Shown piece after piece: positions 61,480 to 64,000 of a stretch of 64,000 nucleotides of DNA. Under the pieces are notes generated by a model. It was not told where the DNA came from and made no database searches. It was given only the letters and a program-made list of their open reading frames with translations. Location: contig OZ241969.1 in NCBI GenBank assembly GCA_965204165.1, positions 3,410,001-3,474,000 on the forward strand. The letters are read 5' to 3'. Numbering within the stretch: the first letter of the stretch is position 1; each line of letters begins with the position of its first letter. Made by a program: the position numbers and the translations under genes. This DNA comes from VYFG01 sp965204165. GTDB lineage: Bacteria > Pseudomonadota > Gammaproteobacteria > Arenicellales > Poriferihabitantaceae.

Positions 61480-62034
61480 CTACATCAGCGGAAAGAAAAC
61501 ACCGCCGCTGCGCACACCGTACACTTCGCTGCCGGGCAACTCCCGCTCGGCCATTTCCGTCAGGTGATAGTAGGCGGAACGTTTCAGGCGGGCCTTCAGG
61601 CCATCCCGGATCAGAACCACGGGGTCCGGCTCGCCGGTCTGCGGGTCGATCCTCGGATCGAGAGGATGGTCGCGGTCCAGGGGAACGGTCTCATCCATGT
61701 CGGTGCGAAACCAGATGCGGCGGCCGTCATGCCCGCCGTCAACGGACACCTCCACCACCTGGAAAGGCGTATCCTCGACCCGGATCCGGTAGCCGACGGT
61801 CGGGGTGATCAGAAAGAAATCGCCGTCCCGGCGCGCCAGCACGGTGGAGAACAGCTTGACCAGTTCATGGCGACCGATGACGCCGCCCTCGTGAATCCAG
61901 CTGCCGTCGGCCCGGATCTCCAGGTCGAAATCAACCACCCTTTCCGGATGCCAGGTCTGTACCGGGGGACGGCGAAAGGGCCTGACCTCGTCGAACAGCC
62001 GGTCTAGTGTCCCACGGTCAATGCAGTCGGACAT
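61480..62034 (-). CDS. DUF1285-family protein
   Basis: 184 aa. The sequence DLEIRADGSWIHEGGVIGRH, LVKLFSTVLARRDGDFFLIT and VGYRIRVEDTPFQVVEV follows the DUF1285 pattern, a proteobacterial family with beta-rich structure and no established function. It starts 22 bp after the hrcA stop, so it is likely the second gene of an hrcA operon. Confidence 0.85.
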   Translation of the reverse strand: MSDCIDRGTLDRLFDEVRPFRRPPVQTWHPERVVDFDLEIRADGSWIHEGGVIGRHELVKLFSTVLARRDGDFFLITPTVGYRIRVEDTPFQVVEVSVDGGHDGRRIWFRTDMDETVPLDRDHPLDPRIDPQTGEPDPVVLIRDGLKARLKRSAYYHLTEMAERELPGSEVYGVRSGGVFFPLM

Positions 62035-62056
62035 GCAGCGGTCGCTACAGGCCGGC

Positions 62057-63148
62057 TCAGTGGGTGCCGTGATGGCTCAGGGCGCTGCCCAGCAGACGGG
62101 CAGTGATGTCCACCGCGGAGATCACCTCGTCGTAGTGCATCCGTGTCGGGCCGATCACGCCCAGCACACCGACCCGCTGGTGGTCCACCTCGTAGGGCGC
62201 GGCGATCACGCTGCAATCCTCCAGGATCTTGTACCCGGACTCTTCCCCGATGAATATGTGGACACCGGACGTATCCATGCTCTTTTGCAGGAGATCGTAG
62301 AGCACCTGCTTGGTCTTGAACGTGTCGAAAAGCCTCTTGATCTTTTCCAGTTCGGCAAAATCCGGCACCGTCAGGAGGTTGTTCTCCCCGCTCACCAGCA
62401 CCGACTCCTGGTCGGTATCGGCATCCGCGCCGAACAGCTGGCCGGCCATTCGGATCGCGGTACGCATCTCACGGTGCATGCTCCGGTGATCGTTCCGCAT
62501 GTGCACTGCCAGGTCCAGGCGGACATCATCCAGTATCCAGTTGGCGTAGGTGTCGTTGAAAAAGTTGGCGGCTTCCACCAGTTCGCTGTCGGAGTACTCG
62601 CGCCTGGTCGAGATCACCTGGTTCTGGACCTGGCCGTCTGCCGTGATCAGGATCGCCAGTACCCGCTGCTGGGAGAGATTCAGGAACTCGATCTGGCGGA
62701 ACTTGCTGCCGGACTTGCTGGGGGTCGAAACCACCCCGGCAAACGAGGTGATCTGTGACAGCATTTCCGTGGCGCTGGTGAGGATGCCCCGGAAGTCGGA
62801 AACCCCCTGAAGGGCGGTCCGGAAATCGGCACGAAGGTCGGCCAGGGAATCGTGGTTGATCTGGCCGGAGCGCATCATGCAGTTGATGAACAACCGGTAG
62901 CCCTTGCGCGTCGGCACCCTGCCCGAGGAGGTGTGCGGTGCCTGTATCAGCCCCAGATCCTCCAGATCGGACATCACGTTGCGGATGGTGGCCGGGCTGA
63001 GCGCCAGAGCGGTTTCCCGGGACAGGGTCCGCGAACCCACCGGCACCCCGTCGCTGATGTACCGTCCGATGAGCCCGAGGAGTACCTGTTCAGCACGGGG
63101 GCTCAATTCGATTCGTTCTTGCAGCTTTTCAGTACCGGATGCGGACAT
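62057..63148 (-). CDS. hrcA: Heat-inducible transcription repressor HrcA
   Basis: 363 aa. The N-terminal winged helix has LIGRYISDGVPVGSRTLSRE and LSPATIRNVMSDLEDLGLIQ, then APHTSSGRVPTRKGYRLFIN. The C-terminal GAF-like domain follows, with IGEESGYKILEDCSVIAAPY and VGVLGVIGPTRMHYDEVI. HrcA represses chaperonin genes at CIRCE sites (TTAGCACTC-N9-GAGTGCTAA). I found no CIRCE in this window, so its targets lie elsewhere. It is divergent from nadK, a common gammaproteobacterial arrangement. Confidence 0.95.
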   Translation of the reverse strand: MSASGTEKLQERIELSPRAEQVLLGLIGRYISDGVPVGSRTLSRETALALSPATIRNVMSDLEDLGLIQAPHTSSGRVPTRKGYRLFINCMMRSGQINHDSLADLRADFRTALQGVSDFRGILTSATEMLSQITSFAGVVSTPSKSGSKFRQIEFLNLSQQRVLAILITADGQVQNQVISTRREYSDSELVEAANFFNDTYANWILDDVRLDLAVHMRNDHRSMHREMRTAIRMAGQLFGADADTDQESVLVSGENNLLTVPDFAELEKIKRLFDTFKTKQVLYDLLQKSMDTSGVHIFIGEESGYKILEDCSVIAAPYEVDHQRVGVLGVIGPTRMHYDEVISAVDITARLLGSALSHHGTH

Positions 63149-63332
63149 CGTTTAAATTCTTCCGGGTACCATATGATGTCGTACCTGAAAGAGAAATAGC
63201 AACCCGGCTCCGAGGTGTCAAGATTGTTTTTTGTCCGGTTGTGCATATACTGTGGTCCGTTCCAGGGATCAGTTTCAAGGAATCTGCATACCTTTCTACT
63301 ATAAGAATAAAAAATAACTATCTGTATTTAAT
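63149..63332. promoter_or_regulatory. Divergent hrcA/nadK intergenic region
   Basis: 184 bp, AT-rich towards nadK. A TATAAG (63299-63304) could be a -10 box for nadK, without a good -35. No CIRCE element is present. Confidence 0.4.
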
Positions 63333-64000
63333 TTGAAAATATCCAAAATCGGACTGTTCGGAAAGTTTCGCGACTCCAGCGTGGCACCGGTCATGGACCG
63401 GGTGCGGACACTCCTAGAGGCGCGCGGCGTACGGGTGCTGCTGGGCAGCACCACTTCCGCGGAGATCGACGGAGAATGGATTGACGATCAGCACCTTCCC
63501 CTGGACCAGTTGATCGACGTCGCCATGGTGGTCGGGGGGGACGGCACCATGCTGAACGCCGCCAGGATTCTCTGTACCCACGGCGTACCCATGGTCGGCG
63601 TGAATCTCGGCAGGCTCGGCTTTCTCACCGACATTCCCCAGGGCGACCTGGAAACCAACCTGGATGCCCTGCTGGACGGCCGCTTCAGCGTGGAAAACCG
63701 GACGCTGCTGAAGACGACGGTGCTCAAGGATGATGTATCCATCTACGAAGGCGTCAGCCTGAATGATGCCGTGATCGCCAAGGGCAATACCGGCCGGCTG
63801 ATCGAATTCGAAACCAGGATCGACGGTCGTTTCGTGAGCCATACCCGCAGCGACGGCATCATCATCGCCACGCCGACGGGCTCTACCGCCTATTCCCTGT
63901 CCTCCGGCGGGCCCATCGTGTATCCGACGCTCTCGGTCCTGAGCATCGCCCCGATCTGTCCGCACACCCTGAGCAACCGCCCCATCATCATCTCGGACGA
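63333..64000 (+). CDS. nadK: NAD kinase, 3'-truncated by window end
   Basis: The frame is open from the TTG at 63333 to the window end (222 codons). NadK motifs are MVVGGDGTMLNAAR near residue 66 (GGDG), GVPMVGVNLGRLGFLTDI, GVSLNDAVIAKGNTGR (NE/ND motif variant) and TRSDGIIIATPTGSTAYSLS. It phosphorylates NAD to NADP. The start is odd: an in-frame stop at 63315 leaves only TTG, with no good ribosome-binding site, yet ISKIGLFGKF follows as expected for the N-terminus. Confidence 0.93.
   Translation, partial: MKISKIGLFGKFRDSSVAPVMDRVRTLLEARGVRVLLGSTTSAEIDGEWIDDQHLPLDQLIDVAMVVGGDGTMLNAARILCTHGVPMVGVNLGRLGFLTDIPQGDLETNLDALLDGRFSVENRTLLKTTVLKDDVSIYEGVSLNDAVIAKGNTGRLIEFETRIDGRFVSHTRSDGIIIATPTGSTAYSLSSGGPIVYPTLSVLSIAPICPHTLSNRPIIISD

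Noticed and set aside
63149..63332. CIRCE element upstream of hrcA
   Set aside because: No TTAGCACTC-N9-GAGTGCTAA-like repeat in the region.
1..64000. CRISPR array, tRNA or rRNA genes, integrase or attachment sites
   Set aside because: No regularly spaced repeats, tRNA-like T-loops next to acceptor stems, rRNA sequence or tyrosine recombinase motifs were seen on either strand.

Overview
The window looks like a piece of the chromosome of a marine, possibly host-associated gammaproteobacterium. Housekeeping genes typical of that class are present: rsmJ, rsmE, orn, bolA, fabI, and the hrcA/nadK pair. The backbone is GC-rich and also encodes uptake-product catabolism common in marine bacteria: a DMSP demethylase (DmdA-like), a carnitinyl-CoA dehydratase (CaiD), choline dehydrogenase and a CntA/GbcA-type Rieske oxygenase. 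The genus cannot be read from the sequence. No rRNA, tRNA or CRISPR array was seen.

Layout. 1-3.2 kb: two copies of a 1,619-bp IS4-like element, the first cut by the window edge; a third copy lies at 30.66-32.27 kb. Each complete copy has a 14-bp perfect terminal inverted repeat and its own 9-bp target duplication. 3.4-15.05 kb: a defence and nuclease island. It holds the tail of a probable DNA methyltransferase, a two-gene OLD-nuclease/UvrD-helicase operon of the Gabija type, a convergent helicase IV-like protein, a GIY-YIG fusion protein, a NucS-like nuclease, and a BrnT-type toxin locus that a frameshift has fused to its HTH antitoxin. 15.3-30.6 kb: metabolism. It contains choline dehydrogenase coupled to an APH-fold kinase, a YHS protein, a GNAT, DmdA, an acyl-CoA ligase, a hydroxyacyl-CoA dehydrogenase, then an operon of SDR, acyl-CoA dehydrogenase, ADP-forming acyl-CoA ligase and CaiD, and finally NAD(P)HX repair (nnr). 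32.3-38.3 kb: Hsp20, BolA, a methyltransferase, an M14 peptidase, a Rieske oxygenase, FabI and RsmJ.

38.5-42.9 kb is a strikingly AT-rich three-gene cassette: an 811-aa P-loop ATPase, an unrecognised 346-aa partner, and a divergent membrane-anchored 208-aa protein. It is the best candidate here for an undescribed (probably defence) system. 43.3-57.6 kb is mobile and decaying DNA: a truncated nuclease gene, a frameshifted DUF4338-ISAs1 transposase, an IS110/IS1111 element with a probable guide-RNA region, a pseudogene, two secreted orphan proteins, a complete IS66 element, and remnants of toxin-antitoxin loci. Among them lie an EF-hand protein, a cytochrome b561 and an esterase. 57.8-64 kb returns to backbone: rsmE, orn, a tungsten aldehyde:ferredoxin oxidoreductase, a DUF1285 protein, hrcA and the start of nadK.

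Several genes (BrnT, HigB-like toxin, ISAs1 transposase, esterase) each appear to lack single bases, mostly in short homopolymers. This is either real decay or assembly error and should be settled before those genes are interpreted.
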